Source: CAIWAH01 sp964602595 (GTDB taxonomy: Bacteria; Verrucomicrobiota; Verrucomicrobiia; Limisphaerales; UBA9464). From it: a stretch of 64,000 bases of DNA. The stretch's first letter is position 1. Each line of letters starts with the position of its first letter. Both the position numbers and the translations under genes were made by a program. The stretch covers positions 310,001 to 374,000 of the forward strand of contig CAZRRO010000004.1 of NCBI GenBank assembly GCA_964602595.1, written 5' to 3'. Shown in pieces: positions 47,723 through 55,172 of this stretch. The notes under the pieces were generated by a model. It was not told the DNA's origin, made no database searches, and saw nothing but the letters and a program-made list of their open reading frames with translations.

Positions 47723-48061
47723 GTGGTGCCCCGAGATCTAGTTGCTGCTTCGTCCACGCCGCTGGTGCTCTCCATCTTGGCGGAGGGCGAAAGTTACGGT
47801 TACGCGATCATCCAGCGCGTCCGCGAACTTTCCGCGGAGGAGATTCAATGGACCGACGGCATGCTTTATCCCGTGCTGCACCGCCTGGAGCGCGACGAAC
47901 TCATCTCCGCCGAGTGGCGGCAGGCCGAATCCGGCCGCGAGCGCAAATACTACCGCCTGACCACCAAAGGCCGGAACTCCCTCAAGGAAGAGAAAGCCAA
48001 TTGGCTGACCGTTCACAACACGCTGGGCAAACTATGGAACCTGCAACCCGTTTCGACCTAG
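47723..48061 (+). CDS. PadR-family transcriptional regulator
   Basis: A 112-residue protein; a GTG at 47723 (or 47726) is taken because it follows the candidate operator and begins the conserved domain. The winged helix is clear: STPLVLSILAEGESYGYAII, the recognition-region text DGMLYPVLHRLERDELI and GRERKYYRLTTKGR. PadR proteins repress efflux or stress genes and release DNA on ligand binding. It overlaps the following membrane-protein gene by 28 bp, the usual pairing for this small-PadR class. Confidence 0.9.
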   Translation: MVPRDLVAASSTPLVLSILAEGESYGYAIIQRVRELSAEEIQWTDGMLYPVLHRLERDELISAEWRQAESGRERKYYRLTTKGRNSLKEEKANWLTVHNTLGKLWNLQPVST

Positions 48062-48738
48062 AAGCCGCCATCCAAGCCTGGCGCGCGAACCTGAGCGAAG
48101 AACTCGCCGGCCAAGCCGACGCCCTCGCCGAACTGGAGGAACACCTTCGAACTTCGGTGGCCGCGCTGCGCCAAACCGGCCTTTCCGACGAGGAATCACT
48201 CTTGGTTGCCCAACGGCGGCTCGGATCAGCACCCAAACTGGGCGCCGAGTTTCGCCGAAGTAATCCCGCATCGGTCTGGCGCCGGAGGGTGTTCTGGATG
48301 GCGTTGGGCTGCATAGGAGTCCACTTGTGGAGCTCTTTCGTCAGCCCCATCCGCACTTGGCTTTCGATGCAAATGACCCAGGGCGGAGAATCTTGGAGAA
48401 TCGCGGCCCCGGTCGCCTATGTGGTCATCGCGTTGGTTCCACTGCTGGTTGCCATCCCGTTGGCCAAAGGAACTTTGGCAGCTCCACTCCAGCGGTTGCT
48501 ACCCCTGTTCGCCAACCGCCGCCGGGCCGCGTGGACGCTGAGCATCTTCGTCGCCGCGGGCTTTGCGTTTGGCCAGATCGGAAGTTTGATGGCGATGCAT
48601 GCCTACGGCAGTGACAGTTGGCGCCTCGTTGGAAGCGCCGCGCTGATGTCGCTGACGTGGGGAATACCGCTCGGCCTCTTCGTCGCCTGGCTCATGCCGT
48701 CCGCACCAACTCCGGTCCGCATGAGAACCAACGGTTGA
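48034..48738 (+). CDS. PadR-associated membrane protein
   Basis: A 234-residue protein from an ATG inside the end of padR. The N-terminal 75 residues form a soluble helical 'permease prefix'-like segment (FDLEAAIQAWRANLSEELAG, ALAELEEHLRTSVAALRQTG, ESLLVAQRRLGS). Four membrane helices follow (for example VAYVVIALVPLLVAIPL, AAWTLSIFVAAGFAFGQIG). No substrate is evident. Coupling to PadR suggests joint regulation. Confidence 0.75.
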   Translation: MEPATRFDLEAAIQAWRANLSEELAGQADALAELEEHLRTSVAALRQTGLSDEESLLVAQRRLGSAPKLGAEFRRSNPASVWRRRVFWMALGCIGVHLWSSFVSPIRTWLSMQMTQGGESWRIAAPVAYVVIALVPLLVAIPLAKGTLAAPLQRLLPLFANRRRAAWTLSIFVAAGFAFGQIGSLMAMHAYGSDSWRLVGSAALMSLTWGIPLGLFVAWLMPSAPTPVRMRTNG

Positions 48739-48754
48739 GCAGTTTCGGCTCAAC
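48734..48754. terminator. Hairpin between convergent genes
   Basis: A perfect 7-bp stem (GTTGAGC / GCTCAAC) with a 7-base loop overlaps the stop of the PadR-associated gene and faces the convergent acetyltransferase gene. It has no T-run, so it is only a weak terminator candidate. Confidence 0.35.
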
Positions 48755-48770
48755 TCCAGGCCGGATTAGC

Positions 48771-49307
48771 TCAGCCGGGCAGCACTGAAAACATCACCGC
48801 ATCCCGTGGGGTGCCGTGGATGAGCAGTCGATGCCGCAGGACACCTTCCCGAACTGCGCCGAGTTTTTCGGCGACCCGCAGGCTCGCGGCATTCGCGGGT
48901 TCCACCAGGATTTCGAGCCGTTGCAGGCGCAGGTCCGCAAAGGCGAACTGCACCAGCAGACGGCTGAGTTCCACCGCCAAGCCGCGGCCGCGCTCGGAGG
49001 TGCGGACGAAGTAGCCCAAGTTGCCAAACCGGTGCTGCCGGTTGAAGTGCCCCACGGCACCACCGCCCAACATGCGGCCGGTTGAAGAAGAGACCGCGAC
49101 GAAGCAGTAGCCTTCATCGTTGTCCCATTGGGAGAGCCGTTCCGCGATGAACTGCTCCGCTCCCGTCAGGTCAGTCACGGAGTCCGTCCACATCATCCAG
49201 CGGCCAATGTCATCGGCCGACTCACGCGCGAGCTCCAGCACGGCCGGCGCGTCTTCCCGCCGCCAGCGGCGCAGCAGAATTGGGCCGTCGGTCAGCGAGG
49301 TGCGCAT
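48771..49307 (-). CDS. GNAT-family N-acetyltransferase (RimJ/RimL type)
   Basis: A 178-residue protein from the ATG at 49307 (MRTSLTDGPILLRRWRREDA). Features of the RimJ/RimL-like group are visible: LRRWRREDAPAVLELARES, GYFVRTSERGRGLAVELSRL with the acetyl-CoA-binding R-G-x-G/A loop, and EPANAASLRVAEKLGAVREG. It transfers acetyl groups from acetyl-CoA to an unknown amine. It is 26 bp downstream of the thioredoxin-like gene. Confidence 0.9.
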   Translation of the reverse strand: MRTSLTDGPILLRRWRREDAPAVLELARESADDIGRWMMWTDSVTDLTGAEQFIAERLSQWDNDEGYCFVAVSSSTGRMLGGGAVGHFNRQHRFGNLGYFVRTSERGRGLAVELSRLLVQFAFADLRLQRLEILVEPANAASLRVAEKLGAVREGVLRHRLLIHGTPRDAVMFSVLPG

Positions 49308-49333
49308 GGAATCCCCCGACGGCGGCGCCGGCG

Positions 49334-50455
49334 TCACTTCTCCGCGAGCAACTTCTCGACCTTGTCGGTGAGGTTGGCTCGGGCTTCGAGGTCCCGCAGG
49401 TTGCCCTGCTTGTCGAGCAGCCACATGGTCGGAACGCTGTTGATTCCGAACTCCCGGCCGAACTTGTTCTTCCAGCCCTGGCCGTCGAAGAACTGCACCC
49501 ACGGCATCTTCTTCTTCTTGGTGAAGCCTTTCAGCGCATCCTCGTCCTCGTCGAAGCTGATGCCAATGATCTCGAAGCCCTTGGGGTTCAGCTTCTCGTA
49601 GGCGGCGACCACATTGGGCACCTCGGCCACGCACGGTCCGCACCAGGTCGCCCAGAAGTCGATTAGCACGACCTTACCCTTGAGCTCGGCGAGGTCCACC
49701 TTGCGGCCGTCCACCGCGGTGAACTGGAGGTCCAGCGGCTTGCCAACCCGGTCATACTTCTTCTTCAGGCCGAGGGCGTGCTGCTTGAGTTCCGCCGGCA
49801 CTTTCTCGGCCTTGGAAATTTCCTCGATGATCGACTTGGCCTTATCGCCGCCGAGATTCTCCGCGATTTCCATGAGGGCGCCGTAGACTTCGGGCCGCTC
49901 CGGGAACTCCTTCTGGATCTCGCGGACGCTTTTCTCAAAGTCTTCCAGCACCGCCTGCATGCCCTGGCTCTGGAGCTTCTTCGCCTTCATCACGGCGGCC
50001 TGCATCTTCTGCTCAAACGGCCCGGCCGGTGCCGCCGCCGCGGGGGCTTCGGCGTCGCCGCCGAGTTCGCGCAGTTCCGCCTCCCGCCCCTCGGCACCCA
50101 ACTGGATTGCCGAGATCAGCATCTCGCGCTGGATCGACTTGGCCTGCGCGGCCTGGGCATGATCCTTGAAGCGCGCCTGGAATTCCTTCGCCTTGTCGGC
50201 GGTGACGCCGGCGGCCTCGCCCATCTTCTTGCGGAAGGCGGCAAGCTCCTCGTCGGTCGGTTTCTTCTGGTTCCATTCCGCCGGCGGCAGCGGCGGCCGG
50301 GTGGAATCCACCAGTTCCTTCCAAGCCTTGTCCGCGTCGTCCGGCAGGAGGTTCTTCACGGCGGCCGGGGCGGCAGCCGGGGCCTCTGCGGCGATCAGCG
50401 TTCCCAGCGAGAGGGCGACTCCGACGGCAACCGACAGCAGGTGCTTGTGAATCAT
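49334..50455 (-). CDS. Secreted TlpA/ResA-like thioredoxin protein
   Basis: A 373-residue protein with a signal peptide (LLSVAVGVALSLGTLIAAEA). A long charged helical region (about 35-230) precedes a thioredoxin domain with WATWCGPC (Cys272 and Cys275), GKVVLIDF and the cis-Pro segment SVPTMWLLDKQG. It resembles TlpA/ResA periplasmic thiol-disulfide reductases, but the helical N-terminal extension is unusually large. It likely acts on periplasmic cysteines; the partner is unknown. Confidence 0.88.
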   Translation of the reverse strand: MIHKHLLSVAVGVALSLGTLIAAEAPAAAPAAVKNLLPDDADKAWKELVDSTRPPLPPAEWNQKKPTDEELAAFRKKMGEAAGVTADKAKEFQARFKDHAQAAQAKSIQREMLISAIQLGAEGREAELRELGGDAEAPAAAAPAGPFEQKMQAAVMKAKKLQSQGMQAVLEDFEKSVREIQKEFPERPEVYGALMEIAENLGGDKAKSIIEEISKAEKVPAELKQHALGLKKKYDRVGKPLDLQFTAVDGRKVDLAELKGKVVLIDFWATWCGPCVAEVPNVVAAYEKLNPKGFEIIGISFDEDEDALKGFTKKKKMPWVQFFDGQGWKNKFGREFGINSVPTMWLLDKQGNLRDLEARANLTDKVEKLLAEK

Positions 50456-50632
50456 GGCGGGAAGCTGGCGGCCGCTATTCGCTTTGCCAACGGAATCTTT
50501 CCGCCGCCAACCGAACGACCGCCGGGTCGGAAATTGGCCAGAGAAGAGGCTTTGCCATCAACCGCGGCCGGCTACTTTTCCGGCGGATCGCCCTGAATCA
50601 GCCCCGCCGTCGCGGCGTCCGCCTAGCACGTT

Positions 50633-52093
50633 ATGCCGATGAATCACCACGCCTTCGAGCCTGCCCACCTGGCGCTCACCCGCCGGCAGTTCCTGAATCG
50701 CTGCGGCATGGGCATGGGGGCGCTGGGCCTGGCCTCGGTGCTGGGTTCGGCCGGCGGCTTCGCCGCGCAGGCGACCGAGGGCGGCGCCATGATGAGCCCG
50801 CTCGGGGCCAAGTCCCCGCAGTTTCCCGGCAAGGCGAAGCGGGTGATCCACCTGTTCATGAACGGCGGGCCGTCGCACGTGGACACGTTCGACCGCAAGC
50901 CGTCGCTGGAGAAGTATCACGGGAAGGAGATCCCGGTTCACTTCGCCACCGAACGGAAGACCGGTGCCGCCTACCAGTCGCCCTTCAAGTGGCAGCGTTA
51001 CGGCCAGAGCGGCCTGGAAGTCAGCGAACTGTTCCACCACACGGCGCAGCATGCCGACGACCTGTGCGTGATCCGCTCGATGCAGGCCGACGTGCCGAAC
51101 CACGAGCCGTCGCTGCTCCTGATGAACTGCGGCGAAGCCCGGCTGCCCCGCCCGAGCTTTGGTTCCTGGGTGACCTACGGCCTCGGCACGGAGAACCAGA
51201 ACCTGCCCGGCTTCATCTCGATGTGCCCGGGCGGTTATCCGATCCAGGAATCGCAGAACTGGCAGAGCGCCTTCCTCCCGGGCGTCTTCCAGGGCACCTA
51301 CATCAACACCGAGCACACCCAGCTCGACAAGCTGATCGAGAACATCACGAACCACTACACCGCGCTGCCCCAGCAACGCGCGCAGCTCGACCTGCTCCAG
51401 CGGCTGAACGAGCAGCATCGCCGCGCCCGGGCGGCCGACGCCCAGTTGGAAGCGCGCATCCAGAGCTTTGAGCTGGCCTACCGGATGCAGGGCGACGCGG
51501 CGGACGCCTTCGACATCAGCCGCGAGCCGGAATACATCCGCCAACGCTACGGCGAGGGCACGCAGGCCCGACAGATTCTCATCGCCCGGCGCCTGATCGA
51601 ACGCGGGGTGCGCTTCGTCCAAATCTGGCATGGCGCAGGCCAGCCTTGGGACAACCACGATGACATCGAGGAAGGCCACCGCCGCCTCGCCGGCCAATGC
51701 GACCGGGCCATCGGCGCCCTGCTCACCGACCTCAAGGAGCGCGGCATGCTGGAGGACACGTTGGTGATCTGGGGTGGCGAATTCGGGCGCACGCCCACGG
51801 TGGAGTTGCCCACGCCTGGCGCCAATGCCGGCAAGCAGAACGGTCGTGACCACAACAACCACGGTTTCTCCATGTGGCTGGCCGGCGGCGGCGTGAAAGG
51901 CGGCAGCGTCTACGGCGCGACGGACGAATTCGGGTTCGCCGCGCTGGAAAACAAGGTCCACGTCCACGACCTGCACGCGACCATCCTCCACCTGCTCGGC
52001 TTCGAGCATGAGAAGTTCACCTTCCGCAATGCCGGCCGCGACTACCGCCTGACCGACCTGCACGGCAACGTGGTCAAGGCGCTGCTGGCCTGA
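50633..52093 (+). CDS. Tat-exported DUF1501 protein (sulfatase-like fold)
   Basis: A 486-residue protein with a twin-arginine signal (LTRRQFLNRCGMGMGALGLA). The family segments are strong: HLFMNGGPSHVDTFDRKPSL, VRFVQIWHGAGQPWDNHDDI, TLVIWGGEFGRTPTVELP and GRDHNNHGFSMWLAGGGVKG. DUF1501 proteins share the alkaline-phosphatase/sulfatase fold and are typical of Planctomycetota and Verrucomicrobiota. They usually occur next to DUF1549/DUF1553 cytochrome-like genes, which are not seen here. The enzymatic role of the family is not established. Confidence 0.92.
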   Translation: MPMNHHAFEPAHLALTRRQFLNRCGMGMGALGLASVLGSAGGFAAQATEGGAMMSPLGAKSPQFPGKAKRVIHLFMNGGPSHVDTFDRKPSLEKYHGKEIPVHFATERKTGAAYQSPFKWQRYGQSGLEVSELFHHTAQHADDLCVIRSMQADVPNHEPSLLLMNCGEARLPRPSFGSWVTYGLGTENQNLPGFISMCPGGYPIQESQNWQSAFLPGVFQGTYINTEHTQLDKLIENITNHYTALPQQRAQLDLLQRLNEQHRRARAADAQLEARIQSFELAYRMQGDAADAFDISREPEYIRQRYGEGTQARQILIARRLIERGVRFVQIWHGAGQPWDNHDDIEEGHRRLAGQCDRAIGALLTDLKERGMLEDTLVIWGGEFGRTPTVELPTPGANAGKQNGRDHNNHGFSMWLAGGGVKGGSVYGATDEFGFAALENKVHVHDLHATILHLLGFEHEKFTFRNAGRDYRLTDLHGNVVKALLA

Positions 52094-52187
52094 GGCGGGC
52101 TGTTCCCGCGAGCGAGGCCCCGGCGCCGGCGGCGGTGTAAATGCGGACCAAGCCTATTCCGCACCTGCTTCCCTGCTTTCCAGATCG

Positions 52188-53114
52188 CTAGCTGCTCCTC
52201 CGGAACAGACCCGAGCGCCATTCCTTGTCCGTCTTGGCCGTGACCAATTTCAGCCCCGCTGCGGCGAAGGCCTTCTCCACCGCCTTGAATTGCGTCGCCA
52301 AGATTCCCGCGAGGACGAGGGAGCCGTCCGGCGCCAACCGAGCAAGGATGCGGTCACGTTCGGCGATGAGCAGGTCGTAGATCAGGTTGGCGCAGACGAC
52401 GTCGAACTTCTCCTTCGAGCCGCGCGGCATTTTCGTCAGGTCGGCCTGGGTCAGTTGGACCGCGTCGGTCACGCCGTTTAGCTCGGTGTTTTCCGCGGAG
52501 ATGCGCACCGCGTCGGGATCGAAATCAAATGCCTTCACCGGCGTGTAGCCGAGCTTGGCCGCGGCGATCGCGAGAATACCCGAGCCGGTGCCCATATCCA
52601 TGAACGACTGGCGTGCGCCTGCACGGCGCAGCTTGGCCACTTGGGTCAGGCAAAAGTGGGTCGTCGCATGCTGGCCGGTGCCGAAACTCAGGCCCGGGTC
52701 CAGGAGCACGAGCTGCTGGCCAGCCTTGGGCGCACGGTTGGACCATGTCGGCTTCACGAGCAGCGACCGGCCGATCTCGATGGGCTTGAAGTGGCGCTTC
52801 CACGATTCGCTCCAGTCACGCGCCTGCACGCGCCGGATGGCGATCCGGCCCGGCGCCACGTCGAGGCCGTTTTCCTCGGTGTCGGCCAGGCCGTCCCGCA
52901 ACGACGCCTTCGTTTCCGTCACGTCGGCATCCGGCAGGTTCCAATAGACGCTGACCGTGGTGACCAACGTGTCCGCGTTGGTGTAAACGGACGGGGTCTG
53001 GCCGAACTCGCGTTCCAGCAGCGCGGCGACGGCGTCTTCCGACCCGGGATTGGTCGTGATGGCAATCTGGCGCAACGGGGCGTCCGGCGTCGGCAAGGGA
53101 TAGGGATCGGGCAT
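52188..53114 (-). CDS. prmA: Ribosomal protein L11 methyltransferase
   Basis: A 308-residue class I methyltransferase. The PrmA pattern is clear: an N-terminal domain with VAALLEREFGQTPSVYTNAD, then VLLDPGLSFGTGQHATTHFC, motif I MDMGTGSGILAIAAAKLG and the NLIYDLL segment (usually NILA), which is slightly divergent. It trimethylates ribosomal protein L11. It is the last gene of a tight minus-strand cluster with a histidine phosphatase, 12 bp upstream. Confidence 0.88.
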   Translation of the reverse strand: MPDPYPLPTPDAPLRQIAITTNPGSEDAVAALLEREFGQTPSVYTNADTLVTTVSVYWNLPDADVTETKASLRDGLADTEENGLDVAPGRIAIRRVQARDWSESWKRHFKPIEIGRSLLVKPTWSNRAPKAGQQLVLLDPGLSFGTGQHATTHFCLTQVAKLRRAGARQSFMDMGTGSGILAIAAAKLGYTPVKAFDFDPDAVRISAENTELNGVTDAVQLTQADLTKMPRGSKEKFDVVCANLIYDLLIAERDRILARLAPDGSLVLAGILATQFKAVEKAFAAAGLKLVTAKTDKEWRSGLFRRSS

Positions 53115-53126
53115 GGGGAAATCGGT

Positions 53127-53762
53127 TCAGGGCAAATCCCGCCAGGGCGTGAAGTTCAGCAACTGGATCTCGGTGCGGGGCCGGCCGGCCTTGAGTTCGC
53201 CCAAGTCCAGCCACGTCGCGCTCGCGTAATCGACCTCGACGTGCTCGAAGAAGGACAGCGGCTGCCGCAGCAGGATCGAAAGCGCCATGCGGATGACGCC
53301 GCCATGGCAGAAGACCGCGACCGTCTTCCCGGCCTGTTCGCGCAGGATCACCTCCAGGCACTGGGCGATGCGCTCGTGGTAGTGCTGGAGATTTTCGGCG
53401 CCGGCGACGTGATTGCGCTCCAGCAGTTGCAGCCAGTCGTAGGCGGAGACGCCGAACCGCTGCTGCACCTCGTCCCAGCCAAGACCGGTCCAGTCGCCAA
53501 AATCCACCTCGCGCAATCCGGGCAGCACCGAAACCTCCCCGGAAAAGTGCCGGCGGAACGGGTCCAGCGTGAGCTGCACGCGCCGCATGGGACTGGCGTA
53601 GACGGCGTCGAACGGTCGGCGCGCGAGCCAGTTCGCGAGGCGCCCGGCCTGCTCGTGGCCACGCTCGCTGAGTTCCATGTCGATGCGGCCGCCGAAGACG
53701 CGATGATAGCGGGTTTCGACTTCGCCGTGGCGGAGGAGGAAGAGTTTCGTGGGGTTGGACAT
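53127..53762 (-). CDS. Histidine phosphatase (phosphoglycerate mutase-like)
   Basis: A 211-residue protein with the histidine-phosphatase motifs: LLRHGEVETRY (catalytic His, Arg), ASPMRRVQLTLDPF, the acid-containing VDFGDWTGLGWDEV and VFCHGGVIRMAL with the second His. It resembles alpha-ribazole phosphatase/broad phosphatases. Substrate unclear; no cobalamin genes are adjacent. It starts 7 bp after the toxin-like gene. Confidence 0.9.
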   Translation of the reverse strand: MSNPTKLFLLRHGEVETRYHRVFGGRIDMELSERGHEQAGRLANWLARRPFDAVYASPMRRVQLTLDPFRRHFSGEVSVLPGLREVDFGDWTGLGWDEVQQRFGVSAYDWLQLLERNHVAGAENLQHYHERIAQCLEVILREQAGKTVAVFCHGGVIRMALSILLRQPLSFFEHVEVDYASATWLDLGELKAGRPRTEIQLLNFTPWRDLP

Positions 53763-53768
53763 GAATGC

Positions 53769-54023
53769 TCAGTCGGCCGGCTCGATCTTGACAATACGCA
53801 CCTCACGGACGGCGTGATCGGTCCAGAACGTGATGGCGCTGCGACCTAAAATGATGGTCTGGACGGGGCGACCAACCGAGTCTTGTGACGCGTAGTCGCC
53901 CAGACGAAACGGGTCGTGCCCAAGGCGGCCTAACTGGTCGAGAAGCCGTTCCATTTCCTGCCGGTTCAGTCGGCGCAGGGACTCGACGCCCTCCAAATCG
54001 ATGGCAACCCGGTAGGGCATCAT
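53769..54023 (-). CDS. RelE/ParE-like small protein (possible toxin)
   Basis: An 84-residue protein from the ATG at 54023. The pattern Y-x-V-x-I...L..L.......DP....DY...D..GRP.....LGRSAITFWTDHAVREVRIVKIE is that of ParE/RelE-type toxin-superfamily proteins, which bind gyrase or cut mRNA at the ribosome. It overlaps by 4 bp the small gene before it, the standard layout of a toxin-antitoxin pair. Activity is unproven; a domesticated role is also possible given the housekeeping neighbours. Confidence 0.65.
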   Translation of the reverse strand: MMPYRVAIDLEGVESLRRLNRQEMERLLDQLGRLGHDPFRLGDYASQDSVGRPVQTIILGRSAITFWTDHAVREVRIVKIEPAD

Positions 54024-54229
54024 TGGGCGTCGGCACCCAGCAGGCGGGCGCGCGCCTCGTCGAGCGACAGCCAATTGGCCGGATTCCGGTCGTCAATTTT
54101 CGTCGCCACCTCCCGCCGCCACGTGTCGTCTCGCTGTAAACGCTGTTGGAGGAGATACGCCGAAATCTGTCGCTGGGCCTCGGGAGGCATTTCGGCGATG
54201 TCGCGGATGACTTCGGCCACGCTTTTCAT
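54020..54229 (-). CDS. Small antitoxin-like protein
   Basis: A 69-residue protein, MKSVAEVIRDIAEMPPEAQR onward, ending with WLSLDEARARLLGADAQ. It is short, charged and helical, and overlaps both rph upstream and the RelE/ParE-like gene downstream by 4 bp. Size, position and the lack of enzyme motifs suggest an antitoxin. The family could not be named confidently. Confidence 0.65.
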   Translation of the reverse strand: MKSVAEVIRDIAEMPPEAQRQISAYLLQQRLQRDDTWRREVATKIDDRNPANWLSLDEARARLLGADAQ

Positions 54230-54981
54230 GCCTGCGAAATTGCCGACTGCTGGGCCGAAAGCAATTCCCGGATGCCGCCCTTGCCGAGCCGCAGCAGGTC
54301 GGCCAGGTGCTCGTCGCCAAACGTGGCCTCCTCGCCGCTGGCCTGGAGTTCGATGAACTCCCCGGCGCCGTTCATGACCAGGTTCATGTCCACTTCCGCC
54401 GCGGCATCCTCGACGTAGTTCAGGTCCAGCAAGGGCCGGCCGGCCACCACGCCTACGCTGACGGCGGCGACGGGCGACGTGATGGGGCTTTCCGTCAGCT
54501 TCCCTTCGGCCTGGAGTTTCTTGATCGCCAAACCCAGCGCCACAAACGCGCCGGTGATGCTCGCCGTCCGGGTGCCGCCGTCCGCCTGGAGCACGTCGCA
54601 GTCGATCCACAGCGTCCGTGCCCCGACCTTCTTCAGGTCGAGCGCCGCGCGGAGCGAACGGCCGATCAGGCGCTGGATCTCCACCGTGCGCCCGTCGAGC
54701 TTGAGCTTCGAGATGTCGCGGCTCTTCCGGCCCAGCGTCGAATACGGCAGCATGGAATACTCCGCCGTGATCCAGCCGCCCTCCACCTTCTGGTCCTTCA
54801 TCCAGCGCGGCACGGATTCCTCCACGGTGACCGCGCAGATCACGCGGGTGTTGCCCCACTCGACCAGCGTCGAACCCGCGGCGTGCGGGGCGATGTGGTT
54901 CTGGAACCGGAGGGGCCGCAGCTGGTCGGCCGAGCGGCCGTCGGCACGGGCCGCGGCACTGGAAACGGGCGTTTCAATCAC
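54226..54981 (-). CDS. rph: Ribonuclease PH
   Basis: A 251-residue protein from a GTG at 54981 (codons further upstream add a basic, non-conserved stretch). RNase PH segments are evident: GRSADQLRPLRFQ, GSTLVEWGNTRVICAVTVEE, GWITAEYSMLPYSTLGRKSR, RLIGRSLRAALDLKKVGART, DCDVLQADGGTRTASITGAF and DLNYVEDAAAEVDMNLVM. It trims the 3' ends of tRNA precursors using phosphate. It heads a tight cluster that includes the toxin-antitoxin-like pair. Confidence 0.93.
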   Translation of the reverse strand: MIETPVSSAAARADGRSADQLRPLRFQNHIAPHAAGSTLVEWGNTRVICAVTVEESVPRWMKDQKVEGGWITAEYSMLPYSTLGRKSRDISKLKLDGRTVEIQRLIGRSLRAALDLKKVGARTLWIDCDVLQADGGTRTASITGAFVALGLAIKKLQAEGKLTESPITSPVAAVSVGVVAGRPLLDLNYVEDAAAEVDMNLVMNGAGEFIELQASGEEATFGDEHLADLLRLGKGGIRELLSAQQSAISQA

Positions 54982-55075
54982 GCGGCGAAGGCTACCGGCG
55001 GCCGTCCCGGAAGCAATCGCGCGGAGATTTGGATTTGCCAACCGCGCCGCCCGCGTGAACAAAACCGGCGTCGGG

Positions 55076-55152
55076 GCACCCGTAGCTCAGCTGGATAGAG
55101 CATCCGCCTTCTAAGCGGATGGTCCCGCGTTCGAATCGCGGCGGGTGCACCA
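55076..55152 (+). tRNA. tRNA-Arg (anticodon UCU), CCA encoded
   Basis: A complete cloverleaf: acceptor GCACCCG / CGGGTGC, D stem GCTC / GAGC, anticodon stem TCCGC / GCGGA around loop CTTCTAA (anticodon TCT), T stem CCGCG / CGCGG around TTCGAAT, discriminator A and an encoded CCA. Decodes AGA. Confidence 0.97.
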
Positions 55153-55172
55153 TCCTCTCCGCGCCCCGAGCC

